From assembly GCA_905250125.1 (NCBI GenBank), contig CAJNOL010000932.1, positions 1 through 64,000 on the forward strand: a stretch of 64,000 bases of DNA, given 5' to 3'. This stretch comes from Rotaria sordida. Its lineage: Eukaryota; Rotifera; Eurotatoria; Philodinida; Philodinidae. The notes under the pieces are model-generated. The model was not told the origin of the DNA. It did not search any database and saw only the letters and a program-made list of their open reading frames with translations. The translations under genes were made by a program, and so were the position numbers. Of the stretch, positions 1 through 11,700 are shown one piece after another (the stretch's first letter is position 1; each line of letters starts with the position of its first letter).

Positions 1-233
1 ACTAAAGATCAAAGGACTCAGTACTCAGTCGTGACTGAGTCCCAGTCAGGATTGGAACTGGTGCATCCCTATAAAATAAATCATTCCTTTATCTTTATTT
101 TCTAAAGATAAATGATTGGGAAAAAAAGGGTATCATTTATTTTTTAACGATAAAGGATCATTTATCTTTAGGAAATAAAGAAAAAGGATTCATTTATCCT
201 TATTTTTTAAAGTAACACTAAATGACCACCCCT
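1..233. repeat. Short inverted/direct AAATGATTTATCTTTA-like repeats
   Basis: Words such as ATCATT(C/T)ATTTATC and TTTATCTTTA recur four times in both orientations between 75 and 205, forming small imperfect palindromes. It may be the edge of a MITE cut by the window start. No gene is seen. Confidence 0.45.
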
Positions 234-580
234 ACTATAAGAAAAGTCTACAAAGAAAAATAGAGCAATTCGATAATGATTGAAAAAATGACGTCCAGTA
301 TTACCTTTATACGAATATGTTCATTCATAGCTTCTAAGTGCAGGAAAAATGAAAATCAATAAGAGAAATGAATAATACTATAAGAAAACTGTACAAAGAA
401 AATGGAGTAATTCGATAATCTTTACGAAAATGATGTGTAGTATTATTTTATACGTATATGTTGAGTCATACCTGGTAGGTGTGGGAAAATGAAAATGAAT
501 AAGAAAAATGACTAATGCTATGGGAAAAATGCATAAGAAAAAATAGATTGATTCGATTATCGTTCGAAAAATGATGTCAC
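234..580. repeat. ~140-bp tandem repeat, about 2.5 copies
   Basis: Three successive units begin at 234, 377 and 517 with a CTATAAGAAAA-like start. They share blocks for AATTCGATAAT, AAAATGA and a TATACG/ATATGTT core. The third copy breaks off at a TA-dinucleotide run (about 579-602). No coding potential is seen. It looks like a degenerate minisatellite. Confidence 0.8.
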
Positions 581-647
581 TACTATATATATATATATAT
601 ATACAGGTATGTATATCTAGATAGATAGAAAGATAGATACATACATA

Positions 648-947
648 CAGGATGGCCCAAAAGTTACTTTACCGAAAAACAAAAAATTGGACATCTCCAC
701 TACGGCTCGAGCAAACGAGCTGATTTTTTTATCAATGATAGTGGCATGCTTAAGCTTTATATTCATAAAGACATGTCTGGAGAGATCCTTTGTTAAGTGT
801 CACTATTGATCTCAACAAAAAAGTATTACTTTTTCACGGATAGGATATAAAAACAATATACTTAACAAAAGGTCTCTCTAGGCATGTCTTTATGAATATA
901 AAGCTTGATAATGCCTCTATCATTGATAAAAGAATCAGCTCGTTTGC
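648..947. mobile_element. Truncated mariner-like element with ~88-bp inverted repeat
   Basis: After a TA dinucleotide (646-647) the sequence CAGGATGGCCCAAAAGTTAC resembles the terminal repeat of the intact mariner-type MITE at 47872. Arms 711-797 and 859-947 are near-perfect reverse complements separated by about 60 bp. The outer 60 bp of the left arm has no partner on the right, where a poly-T/purine-rich tract begins, so the right terminus is lost or replaced. No transposase is present. Confidence 0.65.
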
Positions 948-1167
948 TTTTTTTTTTTGAGTAAGCGTAATGTTTATTACGTCCGTAGACGCTTATAATA
1001 GAGTAAGAAAAAGAAAAGGAAAGAAACAAAAATAGGAAACAGAAAAAGAAGAAGGAAAAAAAGGTTAGATTAGGAGAAACGAGAGAAAAGGGGGAGAACT
1101 CTGGAAGAGGAGAGTTCATTTAACTATTCATCCTGTGATTATCAATAAATTGAATCCAGTGAATTAG

Positions 1168-1783
1168 CCCTTTGAGTATCGGCTACGCGAGTTCGCATCC
1201 TGATAGTTTAGGGTCTGAATAACTTTAGAAAACATGATCGTTTGATTATTTTATGATATGAATTACATGAACATTTGCATTTAGGATATTTGTACGGTTA
1301 AGACTATCTGTACCTAGTGATGAATATTAGTTGTTCCCTAATATTTCTATCGACCACTATGTGATTCAATGGATTAGAACATAAGTCATTGAACAACATT
1401 TCCCAAGAAAGAATAATCGTTATCAACAGGATTTTTCATATTAGCACAGTCATTCAAGAGTGTTATCTATAGTAAAGGTTTTGATCGATTGATCACATTT
1501 GATAACATTTTCCTTCGCGCATTGAATCAACAGAGATTCAACTAGATCCAAGAAGAAAATGTTACGTTTATGCCAATACTTTGAGAAGAACCAGATCAAG
1601 AAGAGATACTTCGTATGAATGCATTGAATGTGATGTAGGATTGTGTCTTGTGGATTGTTTTAAAGACTGTCGCACTCTACAAGCATTTTAATTCATGTAC
1701 TTTGTGATATTTTTTGCGAAATAAACGTTAGTTTGAAATTATAAAAACTTTTATTATATAAAAATAATCCGATGCTCAAAGGG
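1168..1783. mobile_element. piggyBac-like MITE (616 bp)
   Basis: The left end CCCTTTGAGTATCGG and the right end CCGATGCTCAAAGGG are inverted terminal repeats. The right end is followed by TTAA (1784-1787) and the left is preceded by TTAG (1164-1167), a one-base variant of TTAA. A CCC-type terminus with a TTAA target duplication is the hallmark of the piggyBac superfamily. The interior has no long ORF, so the element would be non-autonomous. The superfamily call rests on these short signals only. Confidence 0.6.
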
Positions 1784-1802
1784 TTAATCTTCATTCTAAA
1801 TG

Positions 1803-2790
1803 TTATCCGTAGCCACCCTTAAAATAATGAATACTTTTTCTATCTTCAATTACGAAAATAATATGACCGTTACCTTTCAAACATCCATTAAATGTTTCAA
1901 ATGAGAAACTGGTGGGCACTCGTGCAAGTCCATTTATTGTCTCATACACCGTTCCATGTGACATTTTTCTTAGCGACTGTGTTACAATTACGACAAAATG
2001 CACCAGTACGCTTAAATTCTAGCAAAACTGTGCGAAATAATTTGAGCACAATCGAATACATGAATAAGTCTTTATTTTCAGTTACAATCAATATCTATTA
2101 CAGGATTTACGCAACAACACTCTATATGAAGCGAACGAGACTTTGCTCGTTGAACTGAATTCGAGGTGTTGGTGGTGAGTGTGTCGTCGAGTAGATGCGA
2201 AACAACTAGAAACTTTTTCAGTTTGCTCTTTTCAAGAGAAGCTGTAATTGACAAAGGAAAGTAAATTTTATTCTTCCATGTAATATATTTGCAAGTGTCG
2301 TCAATTTGTGGTCTCCAAAAAAGCCCGAGATCAAATCCAAACCGAAAGCCGATGTTGTTGTACCGAATGTTGACGCATTCGTAATTCGCATCATATATGC
2401 GAACTCTTTCATAAATGGATCCAATTCCTGGGCAAAATCGAATAGAGAATCCTGTTTGCATTATAAAGTAAGAAGAAAGAATCGACTTGTGACAACAAAT
2501 GCCTGCATGTGTAAAAAAAAGAAAAGTGAAGAATAAGAACATAAAACTACATTCATACCGATCTCTTAGAGACAGAACTGATGTCATATAGTGACGAGTT
2601 GCGCATATATATTTTTTTTACCAAAGTAAAATGTAACAGAACAACACAAGTAAATACAATAAAAATAAAGCAAAGTTAAAGACATTTTTATAGTCATTTT
2701 TGGGCACTTTAAACGCCGTTGCAAATTGACAGAATGAATTGTCGCGATAATTGTAATAACGAAGAAAATGTTCACCAGTAGGACCAACAT
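1803..2790 (-). other. Possible unrecognised coding segment(s)
   Basis: Several minus-strand frames here read like protein rather than AT noise. Positions 2790-2731 encode a Met followed by a strongly hydrophobic, signal-peptide-like stretch. Positions about 2452-2218 encode a balanced 70-80 residue sequence preceded by a possible acceptor (GCAAACAG). Positions 2003-1803 give another 66 residues ending in a stop. I could not join them into one gene with convincing splice sites and I do not recognise the family. It could be a fast-evolving secreted protein gene, a gene fragment, or chance. Confidence 0.2.
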
Positions 2791-2999
2791 TGCATAAATA
2801 AAGAGTTACAGCAGCGTCTAGCCTAAAATAAAAAAATTGTACTGAACGTGCCGTTGCATAACGCCCATTGAGTCACGTATTTCAGCTTAAATGTACACGA
2901 AAAATAAACTAATCAACTGTACATGCCATGGCTCCAAGCCGTTGGGTCACAGTACAGCTTGATCAACTGTAGAAATTGAATGCCTAAGATAATCAATGG

Positions 3000-3112
3000 G
3001 ACTGGTATGCCTTTTTGGCTTTGATGTCACTTGACACGACTGGTTTGCCTTTTGGGCTCTGGTGTCACTTGACACGACTAGTTTGCCTTTTCGGCTTTGA
3101 ATGAAACTTGAC
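3000..3112. repeat. 38-bp tandem repeat, three copies
   Basis: Units start at 3000, 3038 and 3076. Each carries GACTGGTTTGCCTTTTGGGCT-like sequence, and the first two end in GTCACTTGACAC. The third copy decays. It is followed by a TA microsatellite at 3181-3217. No ORF spans it. Confidence 0.85.
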
Positions 3113-3174
3113 AATTGCTCTGCATTTAGTATACTACATTAACCTTTAACAAGGATAAACTACTTAGGATAAGC

Positions 3175-3220
<46 letters not shown>

Positions 3221-3805
3221 ATGAAAAATGGGAAATAGGTGGGCGGGTATTGAAAAGTGTAACTTGAATAAATGCAGATGTTTTAACAAATTAAACAGTA
3301 TAATACGAATAGCTTTTCACTGAACGAGAGCACAAGAAGATGATAATGAAGTAACAACTTAACAACAATGATAATGAACTTCAAGCAGAAACGAGCGCTA
3401 TATTCAAAACAATAAAAAAAATAATCAAGCAAGAGATAAGTCGAGTCTACATGGACCTTCTTTAATGTCTCGTTTCCTCCCCATTAAAGAATTAATCAAT
3501 CTTTTCACCTCAACGAATAAGAATAGCGCAACAGAATTTTCATTATCTCTCTCGTTGTTTACTCGTTTGAATCAAATGAATCATTTTTGAAAATAATCAA
3601 ATAAGCTACTAACTTTTTTCACATTTAATATGAACATAGTCTTCAATTCTTGTTGCTTTTTCTCTTTTTTCGATACAATATGAATCCTTAGTCGTTAAAG
3701 TTCGTTCGTCCATTATTATCTTTGTTTGTGTATTTACTTTTGTGACATACTTAAATTCTTTTCTCACAGTATCTTCTTTGTATTTGAGTTTTTGTCAACG
3801 AAAGA
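3113..3805. other. Non-coding AT-rich spacer before the acid phosphatase gene
   Basis: It contains a long (TA)n tract (about 3181-3217) and AT-rich sequence. I see no ORF or RNA gene. It presumably includes the promoter and 5' UTR of the downstream gene. Confidence 0.5.
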
Positions 3806-5143
3806 ATGTTTCAAATCATTTTAGCATATCTCGTTATCTTCTATCAACTTTCAACAGCATTTTCAACCAATTTTGGTATATTTTTTTTTCTTATGTTAAT
3901 CTAAATAAAATCATGTATCACAGTTTAATTACATTTATTCTAGGCCAATATGATTTGGTAGCGAAAGAAAACAATGATGGAACAACACGATTTTTTATTG
4001 TTAGTGATTGGGGTGGTTTACCAATATCGCCATTTGATACACCATCTGAAGTTGCTGTAGCTGATGCAATGGGTAAATTAGGTGTAAAATTAAATACAAC
4101 TTTTCGATTGGCATTAGGTGACAACTTTTATTATGATGGTATTCGAGCTGTTAATAATTCAAGATTTCAAGTGTAGTGTTTTTTTTCTTACGAAAAACTG
4201 AAATTATTTAAAAAAGACTTTTTTCTTGTTAGAATACTTTTGAACATGTATTTTCAGTGACATCATTACAAACTTCTTGGTATGTTTTAGCCGGCAATCA
4301 TGCTCATAGAGGAAATGTTTCAGCAGAAATTGAATATGGAAAAACATCAAAACGGTGGTTAGTAGACAAATTAATTTTATTTTTCATCTTCGAAAAAATA
4401 AATTTCAATATTAATAGGATATTTCCGGATTATATCTATTCATTCTCTCTATGATAAAGTGATAAACAAACGAAATTAATTGATTTTGTCATGATTGATA
4501 CTGTTGTATTTTGTGGAGGTGGAGGTTTATCAGATTGGGATCATACTCCATTGGAAGGTCCAAAAAATCAATATGTTGCCGAAGCTTATTGGCAATGGAT
4601 TGAAGAACAACTTCATCAATCGACGTCTGTATTTTGTTGTATATTCATACGAGTTAAATTTTTCTTTGATGGACTTTAGAGTTCCATATTTGCTTGTCAA
4701 TGGTGATTATCCAGTATATTCAATAGCTGAACATGGTCCAACTAGATGCTTGATTGATCGACTTCATCCATTACTTCATCAATATCATGTAACAGCATAT
4801 ATCTGTGGACATGATCACAATCTGCAAGTAAGAAAAAAAATCAATATTACTTCTATTCATATAAATTAATATTATTTTAATTATTTTTCTCTCTTAGCAT
4901 TTGACGAATGATATGGATGAAGTACATATGAATTATTTTGTTGTAGGAGCAGCTAATTTCATAGATTCAAGTCAAGAACATGCTAAAGATGTACCAGCTG
5001 ATTCACTCAAATTTTTTTGGGCAGGTTCATCAGTTTATGGTGGATTTGCTTCGATGGAACACAACCCTACACATTTAAGTTTATCTTTTATTGATCATTC
5101 TAAACAAATATTATATCAAGCAATTATGACACCTCATTTCTAA
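3806..5143 (+). pseudogene. Tartrate-resistant (purple) acid phosphatase-like, probably degenerate
   Basis: Six exons can be placed: 3806-3875, 3944-4170, 4233-4357, 4418-4624, 4680-4826 and 4898-5143. The first encodes a signal peptide starting MFQIILAYL, so the protein would be secretory or lysosomal. The family (ACP5-type metallophosphatases) hydrolyses phosphomonoesters at a di-iron centre. Visible motifs are [32 protein letters not shown] and CGHDHNLQ. Two positions are abnormal: GNHD is GNHA, and the metal-ligand His of GHYPV is Asp. Exon 4 also has in-frame TGA TAA at 4452-4457, because about 20 bp (about 4447-4467) are readable only in another frame, as if two compensating indels had occurred. 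All splice sites look intact. It is either a recent pseudogene, a non-catalytic relative, or (for the stops only) a sequencing error. Confidence 0.8.
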
Positions 5144-7300
5144 CACATGGATTTTTTCATTCATTTTCTTTTCTATATGAATTAATTGAGAAAAATAAAG
5201 TCGATCGATAGATTATATATTTTATTTTAGATAGCACATATAGTACAATAAAATTATGCGAAAGAGAAACGTTTTGATCAGATATATAATCTACAAAATA
5301 TAATGAGCTTTGCACGCACCATGACCGCTAGGATTTCGAATGAAAATCTGAAACAAAATGTTCTTCCACACTTTGTTCATATTATCAAATTGTATGTGCA
5401 TATCCTCTTTTCATAAGTATATCGATATATGCAAAACTGCAGTTTAAGTACTACTAGTTCGTTTCATCATTTAGTATCAAACATATATATTAATAATACT
5501 GCAAGACAATAATTATGAAATATATATCTATTTTCATTTTGAATGAGATAATCAAAAATCGATTGAAGTAAATATAAGTCATTAGTAGAGTATTCTATAA
5601 AATCAGAAGAGGGTGTGTGTGTGTGTGTGAATGAGACCTCTCTTCATCCACCCACACCCTTAACATATGCGGTTATCTTTTGATGGACACTAATATGACA
5701 AAGCTTCGACTAATTATACTTATTGTTTGTTTGCATGTTGTGTTCGTATTATACTAAGGCATACGACTGCTTGATAGTATCAAATCGATTATTTTAATTA
5801 TCTGACGTTTCGCTTGTTTCTGTGAAAATTACAATGTATGATATGATATGAATATGTCAACTGTTCACTTTACTGTTTGGCAATTTACTTATGTGTAAAT
5901 GGGAAGATCTTGAATTTGTATGGATCTTTTAAATTCTTCAACAAATATCAAGTGTGTGTGTGCGTAGATATGGATGAACAGAAACTCATTCCTGCATACA
6001 GATCCACAGTCAAGATCCTCTAAGGCAGTTCACATCTATTACTCCTATCTGTAGCAAACATAGGCTTCACAAAAATGAATTTTCTTGAAATTAAACTTTT
6101 TTCCACTCATTATAGCCTAATTATATTTGTGAAGACAAGTTAGCATTGACTGAAAGTTCTTCAAAAATTTTATCTTGTTGCGCTCTACAAAATTCACCAA
6201 TTGAAAAAAATTAAAATTGTCCTAATGCTGCTTTTAAACTTTTTTGAAATGAGTGTGACTGTGGCTCTGTATGTGGGAACGGACTTCTGTTCACCCAGAT
6301 CCATCCTAAAGCACATAATATATTTCAGAAACACTACAGTGACCTTCGTTTCTAGAGGCTAGCATTAGCCCTTCCGGAAATCTTTCATTTTGACTAGAAA
6401 ACAATAAAATACTATACCAATGATAAAGACCTATGCAGAAAATGCGCTCTTTCGTGCTGGCTATGTCAAAAAAGGTTTGGATTCGATGGATTGATGAAAT
6501 AGCAACGTATTCGTTTCTCCAGAATTAGAACCATGTTTGAACCTTCCCTTCCGTAGCACCATGCTTGCATAATTCTGTTCTGTTCTACACATATGTTATC
6601 GTGGGTCATAGATTTATGTGCTTTACTTTAATTACTTGTCATTCTTCATAAGTTACTTGTAATTAGCACTATGCCCCCTTAGGTCCCATTATGAATAGAG
6701 GATTAAATAAACCGCATCGATTTCAAAATGTTTATATTGGAGGTTGGATTTTCGGTCTTATCCAGCGATGTTCTTTTCTTCTATGTTGTTTCTAAAAGCG
6801 CAGATACATATTATCAATAAAATATTCTGTTTATTCGAATATTAGAATGTCTTTAAAGTTGCTTCGTAGAAAATATTCGTTTGTCACTCATGTATGTTTC
6901 ATTTCAATAATATAACGATATTACTATTATCAGAACTGAAACAAGATAAATATATTGATGAATAAAAAAATATTTATTTATATTTTTCTATAACAATATT
7001 ATTATTACATAGAGCACAATTAGTAATTCATATTTGATAAACTATCAACGTAGATTCATATATGCACTTCTTTAATTAATATAAAATACATGTTTATATT
7101 ATAACCATTCAAGTGCGTTTACTTTACAGAGAAAAAAAATACGTATTTTGTCGATGATGAAGAGAAAAGAACGAATACATACATCACCGTCATGGGTGGT
7201 CTTCTAAATATTTACATTCGTTCGGTTGCTTGCTTGTTAATATATAAGTTATACTTCATGTAGCAGTTGACATAACGAGTCAGTGAGGACGAAAATTAAA
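5144..7300. other. Intergenic, no gene seen
   Basis: AT-rich sequence with a (GT)n run at about 5612-5630. No ORF, tRNA-like fold or convincing terminal repeats were found. The last ~100 bp before 7301 should hold the promoter of the PQQ dehydrogenase-like gene. Confidence 0.5.
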
Positions 7301-8722
7301 ATGTTTTCCTCGTATATATCATACCTTTTTTCACTACTCATTTTCCTTGTAATTCATCGAATCCATGGTACAAATGTTAGTTTTGTTCCACAGCCAATTT
7401 ATATAACAATTGCTGATCTTCCACAACCCTACGCTACAACATCTACTTCTAAAACACCTCAAATCACTTCTATACCGGCAGATCCTCGCCTCTACGTTCC
7501 TGATGGATTTACGGTGAAGTTATATATGAATGGACTCTTATCACCACGTTATCTTATCTATACACCTGCAAATGATATTCTCGTTAGTGAATCAGGTGCT
7601 AATCGTATTTCATGTCTCGTAGATAATAATAATGATGGTTATCCAGATGAACGTTTGACATTTGCTAATCAATCCAATGAACTTAATTATCCATTTGGTA
7701 TGGCTTTTGTCAATGGATACTTTTATGTTGGTAATCGAAATGCTATCCGACGTTACTCTTGGACTTTTGGAAGTCGACAAATTACAGGTACGGGTGAAAT
7801 AATAATGACTTATCCTGAAACTGGTCATGCAACGCGAACTATCGTTATATCACCGAATAGTGATCGAATATTTGTTAGTATTGGTTCAGTATCTAATGTC
7901 GATGTTGAATCATTACCACGAGCGTCTGTTCAACAAGCAAATCTCGATGGTAGTAATCAAACAACATTTGCTTATGGTCTTCGAAATGCTGTCGGTTTAG
8001 CTTTTCATCCAGTAACTAATGATCTCTATACAACATGTCAAGAACGAGATCAACTTGGTGATGATCTTGTTCCTGATTATTTTACACGTATTCAACAGAA
8101 TGATTTTTATGGATGGCCTTTTGCATATATGAGTGCAAATTTAACTGATCCAAGACGACGTCTAAGTAATGGAACAAGTGAACGACCTGATTTAGTGTCA
8201 CTTACACGAACACCTGATGTTCTTTTTCAAGCTCATTCAGCTGTACTTGATATGCGATTTTATACGGGCAATCAATTTCCTAGTCGATATCGAAATGGTG
8301 CTTTTGCAGCATTTCATGGTTCATGGAATAGAAATAATGGAACTGGTTATAAAATTATCTTTATTCCATTCAATAATAATACTAATCTACCAATGGGTTA
8401 CTATGAAGATTTTGTTAATGGATTTCTAATCAACCCATCTGGACCCGATACATTTGGAAGACCAGTTGGAATACTTGCTTTGAAAGATGGTAGTCTTTTA
8501 TTTTCAGAAGATGGCAATAATTGTCTTTATCAAGTTCAGTACAAGCAGAGCTTTAATAATACTAACAACATCAGTACTGTTACTAGCAACACTACTACTA
8601 CCGTCAATATAGCAGTCACCAATGGCATAACTATTCATTTTCAAAACTCTGTCATCACACTTCTACTTTCACTCTTCGTATATTCTTTTTGTGCCTATTT
8701 TTTCCTTTCTCAATATAATTAA
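7301..8722 (+). CDS. Secreted/GPI-anchored PQQ-dependent sugar (sorbosone) dehydrogenase-like protein
   Basis: An intronless ORF of 473 codons counted from ATG 7301; the GTG at 7283 is an unlikely eukaryotic start. Residues 1-23 form a signal peptide (FSLLIFLVIHRIHG). From about residue 45 the protein follows the glucose/sorbosone dehydrogenase six-bladed propeller: LYVPDGFTVKLYM, a DILVSESGANRI strand, DNNNDGYPDE, LNYPFGMAF, GLRNAVGLAFHP, then FAAFHGSWNRN and FGRPVGILALKDGSLLFSEDG. The family oxidises sugars or aldehydes using PQQ, and most members are bacterial. After a Thr/Asn-rich stalk (about 420-445), the C-terminus is hydrophobic (VITLLLSLFVYSFCAYFFL), suggesting a GPI signal or membrane anchor. 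Lack of introns among intron-rich neighbours suggests acquisition by horizontal transfer followed by eukaryotic tailoring. The exact substrate and PQQ binding are inferred. Confidence 0.85.
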   Translation: MFSSYISYLFSLLIFLVIHRIHGTNVSFVPQPIYITIADLPQPYATTSTSKTPQITSIPADPRLYVPDGFTVKLYMNGLLSPRYLIYTPANDILVSESGANRISCLVDNNNDGYPDERLTFANQSNELNYPFGMAFVNGYFYVGNRNAIRRYSWTFGSRQITGTGEIIMTYPETGHATRTIVISPNSDRIFVSIGSVSNVDVESLPRASVQQANLDGSNQTTFAYGLRNAVGLAFHPVTNDLYTTCQERDQLGDDLVPDYFTRIQQNDFYGWPFAYMSANLTDPRRRLSNGTSERPDLVSLTRTPDVLFQAHSAVLDMRFYTGNQFPSRYRNGAFAAFHGSWNRNNGTGYKIIFIPFNNNTNLPMGYYEDFVNGFLINPSGPDTFGRPVGILALKDGSLLFSEDGNNCLYQVQYKQSFNNTNNISTVTSNTTTTVNIAVTNGITIHFQNSVITLLLSLFVYSFCAYFFLSQYN

Positions 8723-11700
8723 ACGGCGAGCAATGCAACATTTTTTCGAAAAAATGTCGTACTATTTTTTGTGTAAGCTAAAATAGACTTCGAACAAATT
8801 AAAACTATTTCTTCGGCGTTCATCTCGGAATAAATTTTTTATTGTACGTTCAAAAAGACTCTTATAATGTCTTTTGTTTGAGTAAACATCACATTTTTGA
8901 ATAATACTTACAAGGTAAGTAGTATGTAAAAAATGGTTGGAAATAGCTATGACAAAAGATATTGATTTTTCAGTATTTTTTACTTGTCTTCTTTGGGTTT
9001 CATCGTAAAATTCGTTCTTTATATTATAAATTCACCGTTGAATTCTCGAAAATATTTCGTAGCAAACAGTATAATATTGCTTAACGTAGATAAGAGGACG
9101 GAAAAACTGAATGAGAAAGACATAAGAAAAATCATTGAAATTCAATATAGAAACGGTGATGGATTGATAGCATATTTTTCGAGGTTTGAATGGTACTTTT
9201 TTTATTACATGAAATTCAATAGTGACTATATAAATCGATCCATATATGTCCGTGATCCTCCTCATAATCAGATCGAAAAAAAAATCAGTCAAAACATCGT
9301 TTTCATTATTTGTTCATCTGTCATTTCAGAATTTCCTAGCATTTTAAAAACTTAGAAGTAATTTTTTACAATCAAACTGATATTTTGCTTAACTTTACTT
9401 TTCAACGTTACCATGAAAGAAATCATAGTAGAAGTTTTGCACGAAAGTAAAAGTTGTCGAAGGATTTTGTAACACTTCTCTCTACTTTGGTCGAACGTAA
9501 AAATATCGAAAACAAAAATAATAGAAATGTCAAACGATATCAATATTGATAATGATATTCTGATAGTAAACAAAGTGATTCATCGGTCTATTTCTTATGT
9601 TACCTTTGTGACGCACATGAAAGCAATTACTCAAAAGTACCATGTGTACACATACATCACTTTGTTAGCGAAAAAGAATCAAAAAGAAAGTAAACGCAAA
9701 AAGCCATGTATATATGGCTGCTACCAATGATTCATATGATCGTCAATTTTGTCAAGGCATAATTAGTGGATCTATCGTATAGACTTCAGCGTTGACTGAA
9801 TGATAGACTATTAATGACTGTGAATATTTAAGATTAACAGAAATGGAATAGTATCGGGCGCTGTTTTCACAAATACTCAGATTGATTGGTACTGATGTTT
9901 GTTGAACATTACTTTCTTCAATCATCCGAATATTGTATAGTTGTGAAGATTTTCTTTTCACTCACATACACACCCTCAGACTGGTTCTTCTACGAGTGTC
10001 GTACCTGGTTAACAAAGATTGGCAGCTCCGACTCCGAAGTAGCCGCTCTACGGAGCTGGAGCGAGAAAATATCAAATGGATGCCGTGAACTGTGGTTTTC
10101 CCCCATCCATTTTTATCATTTAAGACAGAATCTGATGAACATCATTAATTAGTACAAAAGCTAGTGCGTGAAGGAGTCAAAAAAAAGCAGAGGTTTCCAA
10201 TAAAGCAACGATCTTTTATTTTCGTTAAAGCGAAGCGAAGCGGCTGGAATAAGTCTGGAGCTGGAGCGACTAAAGGCCGGAGCTGCCCATTTCTGTCTGT
10301 TAGTCTGTCAAAAAAATGTTCTCTGATCTAGGAGCCTATTGCAGATAAGTCGTAGTCAACGTTGCTGAATCGAACTCACCAATTTGACTGATGTGTTCAC
10401 ATTAGATAGATCTAGTAAAGTTAAGAAAAAACTGAAGTTTTCAGCTCAAACAGATGAGCTATTTTAGAGATATAGACGTTGCAAGTATAGACACTCCGCT
10501 TAATTTGAAGCATTTTGTAGTGGAATACTTTTCAGTAAATTTTTATTTTTCTAAAGAACAACAATAATTATAGCTAGAATTGTTTTACTATAGATACTAT
10601 CGACGATAGGCTATCTTTTCATGGTAATGAGGTTTGTAAGATTAAATTTTAGTACACAAAATTTTTCGAATAAGACCCAAATGAATAAATTTACCATATG
10701 ATTCTAACTATGAAGAATAACGATTTTTTCTCGGCTGCTCGATTTATTTGATTCAGACAGAAGGCTATGTAAAGAAACCTCTAAATTCAAAATTTCAAGT
10801 CGTTTGGATGCGTTTGTGAATTTGAATATTATTTCGATGATATTCAGTTCACCTCTTATTTTCAGATATTTTATAAGAGAATATTCCTTGATGACAAAGT
10901 GTTGTGCATCACATAATCCTTAATAGATTGTGCAAAACTTTAAAAGAATTATTGTTTCTAATTTTCTCTCCTCCCCGAAATATCGACTTTTTACTAATTG
11001 CTTTTGGAACATTGTCGCCATTCATCTGAGAAGCATGAAAAAAATGGAATTTCGAATTTCGACTTGAAACTTTCCACATAAAAAGTTCATAATGAAAATT
11101 CCAGGTCTTTTTGTTGCTTCTTAACTGAAATATGTGTATCTAAAAAATTAGGCGAACTGAATATTATGCAATAATATTCAAACGAAGTATAAATCTTTCC
11201 CCCCATTTTTTTACAGACACATTCAAACAAGTTGAAATTTTGAATTTCGAGATTTTTTGACATGGATTTTCATTTGAATCAGATAAATTTGAACATGTAA
11301 AAACAGATATCTCACATTCACATCCTAATGTTCAATTCTACAAAATTTTTGACAACGTCACTGGATGAATTCTGATAGGTGCTTTCACATGAGACTACTC
11401 TTGAACTTGCTTAACCACGGATCGCTGTTCAAGAATGATGATTATTTTTACTCTAATATTCTCTAAGAAAATTGGCATCTCACCAAATCTGTTTTTGATT
11501 CCGTATAATATTATCAAACTTAAAAAGGTTCTTCCCGAGCATACATGTTCAGTAATATACCTATTGTCTAGAATGTAGAAGTCATATCGTATATAGATAT
11601 TTCATTTACTTTGAAGTTACTGGATAACGAAAATAATGTCAAGAAAGACGAGATAGCATTTGAATTTCGTTCGATTACAAAATATGGTGCGAAGCTTCGA

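Noticed and set aside
862..1119. 85-codon minus-strand ORF
   Set aside because: Its C-terminal end overlaps the right arm of the mariner-like hairpin and the rest is Phe/Ser/Lys low complexity.
8984..9355. 123-codon plus-strand ORF
   Set aside because: No recognisable family, non-ATG-like start, and an equally long ORF on the opposite strand; consistent with AT-rich noise.
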